DNA of 64,000 nt from NCBI RefSeq assembly GCF_000699445.3, contig NC_067202.1, forward strand, positions 3,469,429 through 3,533,428, in the 5' to 3' direction. The position numbers were made by a program, and so were the translations under genes. Under the pieces are notes generated by a model. The model saw only the letters and a program-made list of their open reading frames with translations, was not told where the DNA came from and searched no databases. Positions 13,201 to 26,300 of this stretch are shown piece after piece. This DNA comes from Schistosoma haematobium (taxonomy: Eukaryota > Platyhelminthes > Trematoda > Strigeidida > Schistosomatidae). Position 1 is the stretch's first letter; every line of letters begins with the position of its first letter.

Positions 13201-16200
13201 AAACGGCCATCCAGTGCTTCCAGGTTATTTGTAGTGCTGTAGCTTCAATTGACTCATGAATTCAACTAATAAAATTACTAAGATCTCCACAAAACCCCTT
13301 CTGAAGTAGTGTTTAGGAAAAACATCACTCATTGCATTATTGATTAATATAAAATTACATTGAAAGTGTAATTAGATGGTTTATGCTAATTGTCAGTCAG
13401 TTAGTGGTCTTGAGTGCTGATGGGAGTATGAGGGCGGTTATCACTTCCCAGTTCCCCATACTCTCGAAGGGTTCTTCTAGAGGCACCTGAAAAAGAAATT
13501 GGACTAGAGGTGGTCTTAGTGACCCGAGAGCGTGACCGCAGTGCCCAACGGACAACTCCTTGAGGTCGGTCACACACGACATTGTTGTGAGTAATTTTCG
13601 TGTTAGCTCCTTACTTGTTGGCACCATACCGCCAGGGACGGATATCCGTAGGATAAGGTGAGGTGTGCATATTTTAGGGTAGACCTTTTCTAACCTCATC
13701 CCTCCTTGTGGGAAGGAAGCATCGCTGTTATACTGGTTGCCTAAATGAAACACCTTACTGCCATCACACCTCTCTACAGTCAACAGTACGACTTCGCCTT
13801 CGGACGTTGGGTTTGTTAATTTTAGTCTTACCGTTCTTTAACCGACCTGTCTGACATGGTAGGTCCTTGAGAAACGATTTTTCCAACCAGCATAGCTCGA
13901 TTGGTTCATCATGATAGGCAAGCTCGACCATCACGTCAAGGTAGCAACAATGGAATAGACTGTCCAATAAGATTATTCCAGCTATGTAACAGTATGAATC
14001 TAAATCAGTGACCATTAACTTAAAATGTTAATTAATAACTCAGACCATCCCTATCAATCATATAACTCTGATCATATCGATATATTTATTTGCACATGTT
14101 TGATTAGGTTTTATATAATATAAGTTTCTGAACTGAAATCATTGAACTGAGATTCGGATATTAAGCTTATTGATCAAAAAACTGAATAATTTCCAACTGT
14201 TATGTCATAAACTTTCATTTGTAAAAGTAAACAATGATAGGTTTAAGGTCAACAAGAACGAATCAACATCAAGGTCTACAGGACAAGCTGTAAATCACAT
14301 GTGGAGAAATTCGAACACTTCACTTCTATCTGAATTTTATGCTGATGATGTTGTTCATAAGAACAACGAAAGCCCGACAACTAAATCATCCAGCTTAGAG
14401 AATAAAATTCCATCAAAATCATACATCTGAGCTACAAATCTTCTCTATCATCTCAAAATTTCATTTGTTTTTATATCAGTCAGTCAGTCAGCTACAACGT
14501 AGGACCAGGCACATATATGCATCGGTCCAAGTTGCCATACCTCATTAACACAACAAGATGAATACCGGATTCATAAAAGTAGTTAATTTAGAGGTTTTAA
14601 TATATAAAAGAAAGATTTCAATAAGGATATAGTACGGGAAGAAAGAATTAGTTCATAGAAAGAATGATATGAAGTGATTTTAATCTCTTAGTTTAAGGGA
14701 AAACAGAGAGTGTATACACCGACGCCATTGTGGTCGATTCTGGGCCACGTCACCAAGAGTCTCCAACCATTGGTTACGATAGTCACGCGGACCCCAACCA
14801 AGTAGTCTGCATCTCCCAACATGGCTCAGATTAGAAGTTAGTGGCTTCAAGCATTGATGCCACGTTTTGGTTTGGCCGCCCCTACGACTACTTATTTATC
14901 ATTTTATTTCGTTTATAAATTTCTTTCTTTTTCTCACCTATTGAATATAGATAATAAAAGAAATGGTTATGATGAAATCAATTTTATGGAATATTTTCAA
15001 GCTGCTTTACATTCACTTGTCTTGAATGAAAATAATATTAATGGTTGTTTACGTTGTATAATTTGGTTAAGTATCTCACCTAAAAAATGTACCCTAATGG
15101 AATATGATAATGATGATGACGACGACGATGATGATGATGATGATCCAAAGGAATTAACCAAGAAAAATCAGTTTTGTGAAGCAATTATTAGACAACAGGA
15201 TGAAGATTTAATGCGCCTTGTTTTACCACAACCGAATACTGGTGATAAGTATGTTATTCTCTTATATGGAATAGGATTAATGGTTTGATTGGGTATGATC
15301 TTAATAATCATTGTTGACTTAAATTATATAAACCATTGGTTATAGGCTTAATGGTCTAAAGGTTAAATACTCGCTGCAAGATCGGAATGTTCTGATTTTG
15401 ATATATGCTGAGGTCATCGATACGCACCGCTGATGAATTTCCTGGTTTTTAATAGTTGTCTAACCAAGTTCAGTCAGTCAGTCTTCAAGCACTGATGCCA
15501 CATTTTGGTTTGGCCGCCCCTGACTTTCTTCCAACCATCCCCAACACCAGTTAGCATCGCGTGTCGTGGTAATCAGTGTTCAGGCATAGGCGACACGTGG
15601 CCTAACCATCTCAGTCGATGAAGATTCACAATCTCATCAACTGATTCACTATCATTCCCTAACACCCTGCGTCTAACCTCACTATTACTTACCTGGTGAT
15701 CCCGGCAAATGTGAGTAATATCTCTAAGGCATCTGTGCTCAAATACTAGTAGCTTACGAATATCTTCTACTCTTAATGGCCATGTTTCGCAACCGTAAAA
15801 TAAAACAGAACGAACTGCCGCGCAATATACTCGTCCTTTTATTGATAGACGGATATCTCGCCTTCGCCATAGGTGACGTAATTTGGTAAAAGTCAAACGA
15901 CAAGTTCACAATATAAACTATACAATCCAGCTATTCCTATAATTCCCTATATAGTAAAATTTTAATTCATTAAAGCTTAAGGGATCTACAAAATTGATTT
16001 CCTCTAATCCCTTATGACATTTAATCACATTTTCAGAAGTAGTTTTGTATAACTCAAGAAATGGATTACGTCTGTTGATTTTAACCATTTAATCCCATGA
16101 TATTAAAAGATTTTGTTCATAAATTCAGTAATTAATTAATTAATAGTTAATACCACCCAATATAATTTATTTAAATATGACTATTGATCAAATGAATAAA

Positions 16201-19200
16201 TCTTAAGTAACTCAATGTATTCAGATATGGCAGTGAAACATGGCCGTTAAGAGTAGAGGATATTCGTAGGTCAATGGTATTCGATCATAGGTGTCTTCGA
16301 AGCATTGCTCGTATATCCTCGGACCACCGAGTAAGTAATATAGTTGCTAGGAAAAGGGTACTAGGTAAGGATAGAAAATCAATTGATGAAGTTGAGATGG
16401 CTGGGACATGTGTTACGTATGCCCAATCACCGACTGCCCAGATGTGCAATGTTTTATGATGTAGGAGTAGGTTGGAAAAAAGCTAGGGGCGGCAAGATCA
16501 AAACATGGCATAAATCCATAAAGTCACTGACAAGTGGACTGAGCCATATTGGTAGATGTAGACTACATGGTTGGGATAGGCGAAATGATAGCAACCAGTG
16601 ATTAGAAACCTTAAATGACATGGCTCGAAATGGCGCAGGTGCATCCAAACTTTGTGTTCTCCCAAATTCTAATTTTTTGAATTCTTCATATCCCTTATTT
16701 TTTCTCTCTCCAAATTTATTTCGCTGTATTATACTCCTTGAATAACATCTTCAAACCCTAATGTCTCTGATTACTGTTTATACTTTTACAACTGCATCTC
16801 TGTGCTAATGTGGTATGGCAACTCGAACTGATGTATGTACGTACAAAGTTCTATGTTGTTACTGACTGACTGACTGTATCCAGATATAGCCTTAATATAT
16901 TTTCAGTGTTTGATTAAATCTCAACTATTTTTGCCATGTTTGAATCACAATTTCCTATAAGGAATACCAGTTTTTTCACAGTTATATGAAGTAATAAGTA
17001 GAAAAAGTAGTATAAACATATCGCTATACATTATTGGTTTATTTATCGATTGTTTAAATAAATGTGGAACATACTGTCCACATTATGGTGGCTCACCAAT
17101 TTAATGGTCCATTTTGATCCGACATTAATTTGTATGTAAAAATGAGTATGTTATTGTAATGAACGAGATTTGGATGGAGACAACCAGTTTATTATTTCAT
17201 TTAAAATTACAGGATATCTTCGTAAAGTATGAGAACCATACATTAAACGTCTGCCAACATAAATAGCATACACCACGCTCGTCCTCTCTTCAAACAGTCG
17301 CTCTCGCGGTGGTTCCACTCGCTAAGCGAATTTCCTTTTGCCGCAGTTTGCGTCACCCTCCTCGTCAAAATGTGGAGTCTGCGGTGGTATGACCTTCGCA
17401 GCTCTGTCGACCTGTCGAGCCATCCACAGCTGATGTCTGCCCAGCAGCCGCACATCTCACTGCCTCCGTACGTCAACAGCTAACACCAAAACGCTCCACT
17501 CAACGTCACCTTCCCTTACCAGACCGCCCCAACTAGCAACTTTATCTGACGTAAGATGGTTGAAGATCATTGGTTTGTTCAGTGTAAACAATCTTATGGT
17601 TCAAAAAATTAAAGGATATTACAGAAGTCTTAAACTTGATTTCTATGCCAAAATGTGATACCTTTGATTGAATCGTCTCTAAAAATCTTAATGAAATTTA
17701 TATAATTACCTTTGAGATTCGGATCCATACCAGTTACTGTCACAATCATACATATTGCTTTTAACCTCATGAAAAACGAATACTCACTATATTTTGTGTA
17801 GAAAAATCGTCATAATTACAAAGTGTTCAGAGAATCCTTTACTCTTTAATCTAAGAAATATGTATCGCGTGAATGTCAATTCTAAAATATCCGAACTACG
17901 GAAATACGGATACATTCAATAGGGAAACTGTAGTCCTCGCAATACAAAAAGAACTACGCCAGATGAACAACTATTTACACATTAAAAATAAATTGAAAAA
18001 CCATACCCGAATACACATTGAATTATGTTTTGTTTACTTTTTTGATCAATAGTCTAAGTAAATTGAACTGAGTGGTACCTTGATAATAATGACTCTATAG
18101 CTCCATGTATGTTTAGAAGTTACAATGTTATAACAGATTAAACTGATGTTAATAAAGAAAATACTAAGCTATATTTTGATGGAGTTTTGCTCTTTGAGCT
18201 GGACACTTTGGCCGTGGAGCTTTCATCGTTCTTCTGAACGATATCATCAGCACAAACTTCAGATAGAAGCCTACCTATCTTTCATTAAAAGAGTGTCATT
18301 TATGTCATTTGTATTGGTTGTTTTTGAACCTTACAATTAGTGTTTAGAATTGTAATTGATCAGTCTCTTTTTGGCATATAAGCATATTATGCGGATTGTT
18401 TTAACATTGAACGTACATCCAGTTGATGAGTCCCAAATAGGGCGAAACACATATTCTGAATTCCTCTGCTAAACAACATCCATCTTCTCTTATAAAACGT
18501 ATCATTTATTTAAGAAAAATATTGAAAAAGTACTGTTATCCTGCTGAATATATTCTTGAATTGAATATACTGATAATTTAAACTTTATAACGTTCGAAGC
18601 TCTCTCTTTTTGTACTTAATTCATTTGAGTTGGCTTAGTGAGGTATCACTAAGTTTCACATTAAATAAATATACATGAAATCTGAAACAAACAGAGTATC
18701 TCACGCATCACCAAACTGTCAGTGGTATGATAACAGGAAACTCAGTTATCATCAATATAGATCCTAACACACATTTGCGTTATTTCAAGTTCATATACCC
18801 TGTCAGAACGACAAAATGAAATTAACAAGAGAAATGTCAAAACGATATTGAAGTAACATTGGTATCAACCATGATAGTGGGAAATATTGAACGTTAAAAG
18901 ATATGGTTTGAAAAAGAAAGGATGAATTCTTGAAATACCTTCTTTTCGAGGGAGGGGCAGTATAAAGAGCAAATGCAAGGTAGTGGTTGTAAGTAGTCGA
19001 CAGAAAACCCTGTACCGAATTTTCGTGCTGTTTGGAACTCTTCAGTAAGGTGTACCTGTAATCTTAAGGGAATTGATCCTCTCTAGCTGTTTTGATCCTA
19101 TATCACTTAGCTCTATAGTCAGAGACGTCACCACTGAGTTATTTAGGCCTCATCTGACTTTCTCTTGGACTGAGATGTATTTACAATTGATTAATCATTG

Positions 19201-20338
19201 AGTAGTGACTAATCTTACGTATTTTAAGTCTCTCTTAGTGCTGATATAACTCTCTCAATTAGGCTGCAATGTGATCAACACCTTACATCTAAATACAATG
19301 TATATGATGTTAATTTAATTACACTAGAGTGACAACATTGCAACTTGGTTGATAAACTTCGATGAACAGTGTTAGGAAGGACTTAAACTACCATAAAATT
19401 GGTCACCAACCAATGATCAACTGATTATAAGAAGAGAGAATAAGTCTATGTCAACATGACAGGGAAAGCATTCATTACTTATTTATTCTCGAAGCATTGT
19501 AGAAAAAAACATCATGCCTAGGACACTGAAAGTCTTAAGTAAGATTAGTAGTGACTTCTTTGATTTAGGAAAATTATTACTTTTATCAAACATAAACAAT
19601 TCAGGTTTATTCTTTTCTGCCCTCTAGGGAAATAAGCCGTAAATCACTTACAAATCGTTCATGTAAGGGGAAAATTAAGAGTTCCCGCGATAATACCCTA
19701 GCAAGTGTATAACTAAAACCTTCAGTTTATGCTATAACATCAGCTCGAATTTGGAAAGTCCTAGATTCATCCGGATGTTTAGAAACAAACACAATAAAAT
19801 CCAGTTTGAAATCGTTTTAATTATCGCGTTGTTGATTGACGTTTTATCAGTCTTAGTTCGTGTATAGGCATCCTAAGAGGATTGCCTTGATATATTCATT
19901 ATGACACATGTTGATGATTCTATATTAACAACCAGGTAACCTAAGGCATTTAAGATTGAATTAAATCTCATACCTATTCTACAGGTTAGTTGCTATCTGG
20001 ACTCAGTAACTAAATTGGTAACGCGATGGTGTTTGAAGTTAAACCGTATTGAGTTCGAGTTTCGGAGTGAAGATCAACTATGGGATGCAATAACATACAG
20101 ATGTAAACAAGTCCCAAATAGGGCGAAACACAATAAAAGCTTCACAATGGGATCCCTATAGTTTATAGAATAGAAGTTGACAAAAACATATCATTCTCAT
20201 GAACCATTATTATCGAATATCTTCCAAGCTTGTACAATTATAAATAATAACTAATTGTAATTTAAGGTTAATGACTTAGAAGCGGTGAAGCCATGAACGT
20301 AGTTAGGTTTCGTGTTAGTTGTCACTCATCAACTAATC

Positions 20339-20380
<42 letters not shown>

Positions 20381-23300
20381 GACAGTTAAATTTTTATAAT
20401 TCGTCAATTATTTTTCTTGTACTAGATTGAAACTGCGCTGGCCATTGAATGATTTGAAGATTACAGATAAAATCAAATATGTTGATTTTTGTAATTTGTC
20501 GAATGTTTTAACCGTACCTCTATCTGATGTTGAAAAACTTGAGGTAAGTCAGTTTCTCACTAACATATATATATAGTACTTAGTACAAATGCCGTAATAC
20601 CTTCGAGTCTAGGGAGAGTCCACTTTACCTCTTAAAATGCTCTTATACTGCCACAAGTATATAGCTACTCACAGAAATGTCGTACTCAACTCCTTTTCCC
20701 TGTGGACTGTCGTTTACGAAATCAAGAGAGTGAAAAGTGAATTTTTGACGCTTGAATAGAGTTGATGGACATGGATGATTTGTCTAGAGAATTTGGAAAT
20801 CCTTGTCAACAAAAAGAAAGAACTCGATAAAATTGTCAAGACTCTGATTGATTAAATGTCGACTCGATAGACGCCTGGATAAATATATACTTCTCACGGT
20901 TAAATGGTAGGCGAGGCATGATAAAGAAATCACGCCATCGGAAGGTGGTCACATCTTATATATTATTGTCTGGATGTGTATGCGTGTGTGTGTGTTTGGG
21001 TGGGTGGGCCCGTGGATGGTGATCGGAGATTTATGTCTACTCATGATTTTTATCAGAATGGGGGTTTGCGGATATTGTAGTAATTTTTAATAGTTGAATT
21101 CATGGGTCGGTTAAAGCTAGACCACCATGGAAAACCTGGAAACACTGGACGGCTGTTTCATCTTAGTATGGGAGTTAGACATTAACACCGTTAGATTCTG
21201 GCTCAGTGGTTTAAAAGTTAAGCGTTTGCGCGAGACCCAAGGCCCTGGGTTCGAGTCCAGCATGCGGGATCGTGGGTGTGCACTGTTGAGAAGTCCCATA
21301 CTAGAACGAAACGGCCGTCTAGAGCTTCCAGGTTTTCAGTAGTGAACTAGGTTATATTAACTCGTGAATTCAACTATTAAAAATTATTCATAATTCATTT
21401 ACACATCATTCGGTTCACCTACTTCCTAACCTTTTCTCAATCTTCTCACTCACTCATAAAGTTGAACCAACGGAGAGGAAACGTATATATATCTGAATCG
21501 TACGACCACGGAATGTAACCTGGTTTTACAAACTTATCTCATTGAGGATTATACTTTCTTAGGATAGTTTCCAGTTATCGATCTTATATAGAATTGATGA
21601 TATTAAGATTGAATTCAGTTAGTTGGATTATTGTCAAAAGTCTTTTGTATAGTTATTAATGAGAAGAAAAATGACATGATTGTGTTTAAACCTCACTAAC
21701 ATCATTCAATTATCGTTAATTCGATTAGTTTAATTATTCTTGTATGTTAAACTTTTGATCAGTTCACTGCATACTCGTCTTTCATGAGACTAGACCCCAA
21801 ACAACTAGCTTTTTAGTGGATTGTTAAGATGTTTCTTCTTTGCTGACAAAGTATGACCTCTGTTGAGAATGAGACAACAGTTATTATCGATAATACTGAA
21901 TGAGGATTGAGTTATGTTGTTGATCGGGTGAAGTTAAAAATACTCATTATTACAGAATTCCATTCGATTGATTTATTGGTGTTAAGAACATCGAGAGATC
22001 TGGTCGATTTCACTGGTTAAAGTTAGTTGATAGGATACTCTACTAGACCAGGATTCGATATTAGCTGGAATTCTTCAGCAAAGTGTACCTGTATTATTGA
22101 GAAGATTGATGATATCGGTAATATTCAAGCCCTAGCTTCATAGTCTTAGACGTTACCACTGAGCAATTCGGATCGGAAATAATCTTCTGTAAAACTGAGA
22201 TATTTACAACTAACTAATCACTAAATAGGTAACATTGCCATCTGGAAACGTCTTAGGCTGTAAAATCGAGTGACAAGAGTTTGAATCGTACTTCACGATT
22301 CAGGATATTTCTTGATGAAAATCGTCAATTAGCATATATCATAAATCCAAAGTATCCCGTCAACTGCTTCTAAACATCTAACATCTCATCATATTGAACA
22401 CGATGTCGAGTCACTTACACCAGTAGTCGGTCACATTACAACTTGATTGACAGAATTCAGTCAGCCCTGAACCGACTGTATAAATGTAACATTCCCGACC
22501 GTTGTGGCTACCTTGACGTGATGGTCGAGCTTGCCTATCGTGATGAACCAATCGAGCTATGCTGGTTGGAAAAATCGTTTCTCAAGGACCTACCATGTCA
22601 GACAGGTCGGTTAAAGAACGGTAAGACTAAAATTAACAAACCCAACGTCCGAAGGCGAAGTCGTACTGTTGACTGTAGAGAGGTGTGATGGCAGTAAGGT
22701 GTTTCATTTAGGCAACCAGTATAACAGCGATGCTTCCTTCCCACAAGGAGGGATGAGGTTAGAAAAGGTCTACCCTAAAATATGCACACCTCACCTTATC
22801 CTACGGATATCCGTCCCTGGCGGTATGGTGCCAACAAGTAAGGAGCTAACACGAAAATTACTCACAACAAGGTCGTGTGTGACCGACCTCAAGGAGTTGT
22901 CCGTTGGGCACTGCGGTCACGCTCTCGGGTCACTAAGACCACCTCTAATCGAATTCCCTTTTCAGGTACCTCTAGAAGAACCCTTAAACAGTGTGGGCAA
23001 CCGGGAAGTGATAACCGCCCTCATCCCCACAACAGCACTCAAGACTACTGTATTAATAATCAACTTCTAGCATTTATCACTATTCACTAGTCAATCGGTT
23101 GAAAATCTGATCGCCTATAGGCTTTTTCTGTCTCAGTTCATAGTTGTACATCATTGAGAAGTTATACAAAACAATAATTAACTTTCATCTTTTCCATCTA
23201 ATTGATTTTATTTTCTAATTAAAACTAATCTGTGCATATATGAAAAGGGTATAAACTTCAAAAGAATGAACACAGTATCCTTTTTGGCTACTGAGTCAAA

Positions 23301-26300
23301 ATTGATTGATCATTGATTTCAAATTTTTTTCTTCTGCTAACATTCTTCAATTCATAATGAGATTGAGCAAATTAGAAATAATATAATCACTGATTAATGT
23401 AATATTACTCATTTTACTTAACGCCATTTGTTTGATCACAGTAAAGAATTTACAATATAGATTATGCGACATTCCAAAGATCTTTGTGTTTTATATGTAT
23501 TGAACTTATGAATATTCAACAAATGTGTGTAATGTTCTGTATGAGGTTGTAGAGATTATTAAGTTTTTGATCGAGATCATGACCTGATTGATGTTAGACT
23601 ACCATTAAAAACCTGGAAGGGAATTCTCAGAGTTCTAGTGAAAAGCGGTGATCAGTGAAGCTAATCCGTGTCGGATAGAGACAGGTATCTACTTCAGTAC
23701 GATGAGATATGGTCGTGCAATTTCGTGGATTAGTTGAGGTTAGACATTATCACCGTTGAATGCCGGCTGGCTCAGTGGTCTAAAGGCTAAGTGTTCGGGC
23801 GCGAGACTGAAGGTCTTGGGTTCGAGTCTCGCGAGCGGGAATTGTGGATGCGCACCGCTGGGGAGTTTTACAATGGGACGAGACAGCCGTTCAGTGCTTC
23901 CAATTTTTCAATGGTGGTCTAACATCAGTCGGTTCATAATCTCAACCAAAAAGTATATATAATCTATTTCCAAACTGTGATTATCTACCATTCAGATTCA
24001 TCCATAAATGTTAACGATCAACTTTACTCTCAGGACATCTATTTTCATCTTGTTATGTTTCATAGATGAATTTGAGATCAATTATCTTTTTTCCTTCCAA
24101 AGAAAACAGAAGGAGAAAAATACACAAAATATCGTGAATGTACTGTTGCACTAATTAGTTAGTTAAATCTGAAACAAAAAGATTATCAGTATAGGAATGT
24201 GGAGGTTGTTGAGTTTAGTTTGATATCATGAATGGATCAATGTTAAAACGCCATTGAAAACTTAAAAGTACTAGATGGCTGTTTCTCCCTAATTGGAACT
24301 TCTCAGCAGCGCGAACATACGACCATGCATGCGGGACTCGAACCCAGAACCTTCGGTTTCGCGCGAGAACGCTTAACTTCTAGACCACTGAGTCGGTACC
24401 CAACATTTCTAGGCTGGAGTGCCGCATGCGGAATCGTGAGTCTGGGCTGCTGAGGAGTCCCATACTAAGACGAAACGGTGGTCCAGTGTTTCCAGGTTTT
24501 CAATGGTGGTCTAACATTAATCGATCTAAAAAAATTATATTGATTAATACACATTTAAATAAAGTATTTCGAAAGTTTACAACAGATCATTGGTATTCAA
24601 ATATTAAAATTCTTTATCCTTTCTTTTGTCATAGCTCTCTTTAGAAATACCAGAAGAGGATATCATGTATAAATTTGTGGAACATTCATCATTAAAAGAT
24701 GATCGTTTGATTACATTCAGAAGTAAGCCATCTATATTAGTAATAATAATAATTCTATTAGTTAACTTTTCTAAATTCAACACATTTATACCCTAATAGA
24801 TAGTATAATATCAATCTAGAGAATGATTGGGACTATCTTCAAATCTTGTTTCACAACTTGAGACGGGACTCAATTTAAGGCGTTCAAAGCTCGTAGTGAG
24901 CATTCATTATACCTTTGTACAACAGTGCCATCCACTAGTAGCTGTGTTCTCACTTCGGATTTGGTTGACCTTGAAGTTCATTGCTTCCCACGAGAAAATC
25001 TGTAGATTCACCTAGACGTTCGTTGTGAGTACCCGAATATTAGCGTCTCCAACCACTGATCTTTGTTATCACTCATACCCCGACCAGATCGTGTGCATCA
25101 ATCAGAACGGGTTAGATAAAGTCAGTGACTTAATTTACTAATGTAGAATCTTGCTTCGGTCAATTTTAGCTATTTCTTAGTGTCCTTGCTAGCCGTCACT
25201 GGACGTTGTTGCACCTGATGTTTGGGTTTAAGTAATACACGTCTCGACCATCTCAGTGAACAATTATTTCATTTTATCTAATATCATATAAATAACTTTG
25301 GTATATTTCAATCTGTCGTTCCACTATATACGAGCAGTGCTTCGAAGAAACTTACGATAAAAAATCCCATCAGGTTTCTCATGTCATCGACTTTTTAACT
25401 CACTAGCTGAATATCATCGTGCTCGTCACGAGACCTAAAGGCCTTCGATTTAACCTCTTATAGAGCCATAGGTATTCCATTTTAAAAAGAGTTTTAACCT
25501 AGATGACATATCTATACATTGCTTTCTAACATTCGACGGTCATTTCTCTGAAGTTGAATTCATTTTCATAACCATGAAAATTATTGATATCCTCTAATCA
25601 TTTCTTATTTGTATTGACTGTGAGCTGTATGGTTTCAATGCTTCTGCATATTTTCAATCTCAGAAATACAGGATGAAACAAGATTTATTCACTATGAATA
25701 ACAAATTTCGGGTTATCACTGTTTTAAGTTAATTGTAGGACTTATTTGTGAAAATTATATTTGAAATGATCTCGATGTTTATATAAAATGAGAACCAACA
25801 AATAAATAATTAGCATCAGAAGGGGATTTTGTGGATCATGGGTCGAATCTTGTGAGGCGTGATCATGGATGCGCACTTCTGAAGAGCCCCACAATAGGGC
25901 GAAACGGCCTCCCAGTGCTTCCAGGTTTTCCATGGTGGTCTAGCTTCAATTGATTCATGATCTCAACTATTGAAATAAATAATTGTAAGAATAAAATATC
26001 CCAATTAGTTTCTGTCAAAATAACAATCAATGTGAAATAAACAAGTTGAATAGAGATAAGATCTAATTACTTGTTGATGATCATTTCTCTAAGGGCGACT
26101 AGTTGAATATCATCTTTGTTGTTCAGGTTATTCTTATTAGCCCGTATAAACAGTGTTTCTGCTGTCAAGCTTTATGTGTCCCAAACCCTTTATGAAGTAT
26201 CTTGGTCTTTTCGAAGTTGACCTTGTATCCTGCTTCTAACTTATATAACACTATCGTCAACCTATTCTCAAGTTTTTTTAAATTAACCGAGGATTTGGGA

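Noticed and set aside
14170..14430. Extra ERICH3-like exon
   Set aside because: Composition fits, but there is no convincing donor and the 11461/14951 phases already match without it.
23756..23962. Possible tRNA gene from A- and B-boxes
   Set aside because: The boxes belong to a dispersed SINE; no acceptor stem or anticodon arm could be closed, and the unit recurs with the same body.
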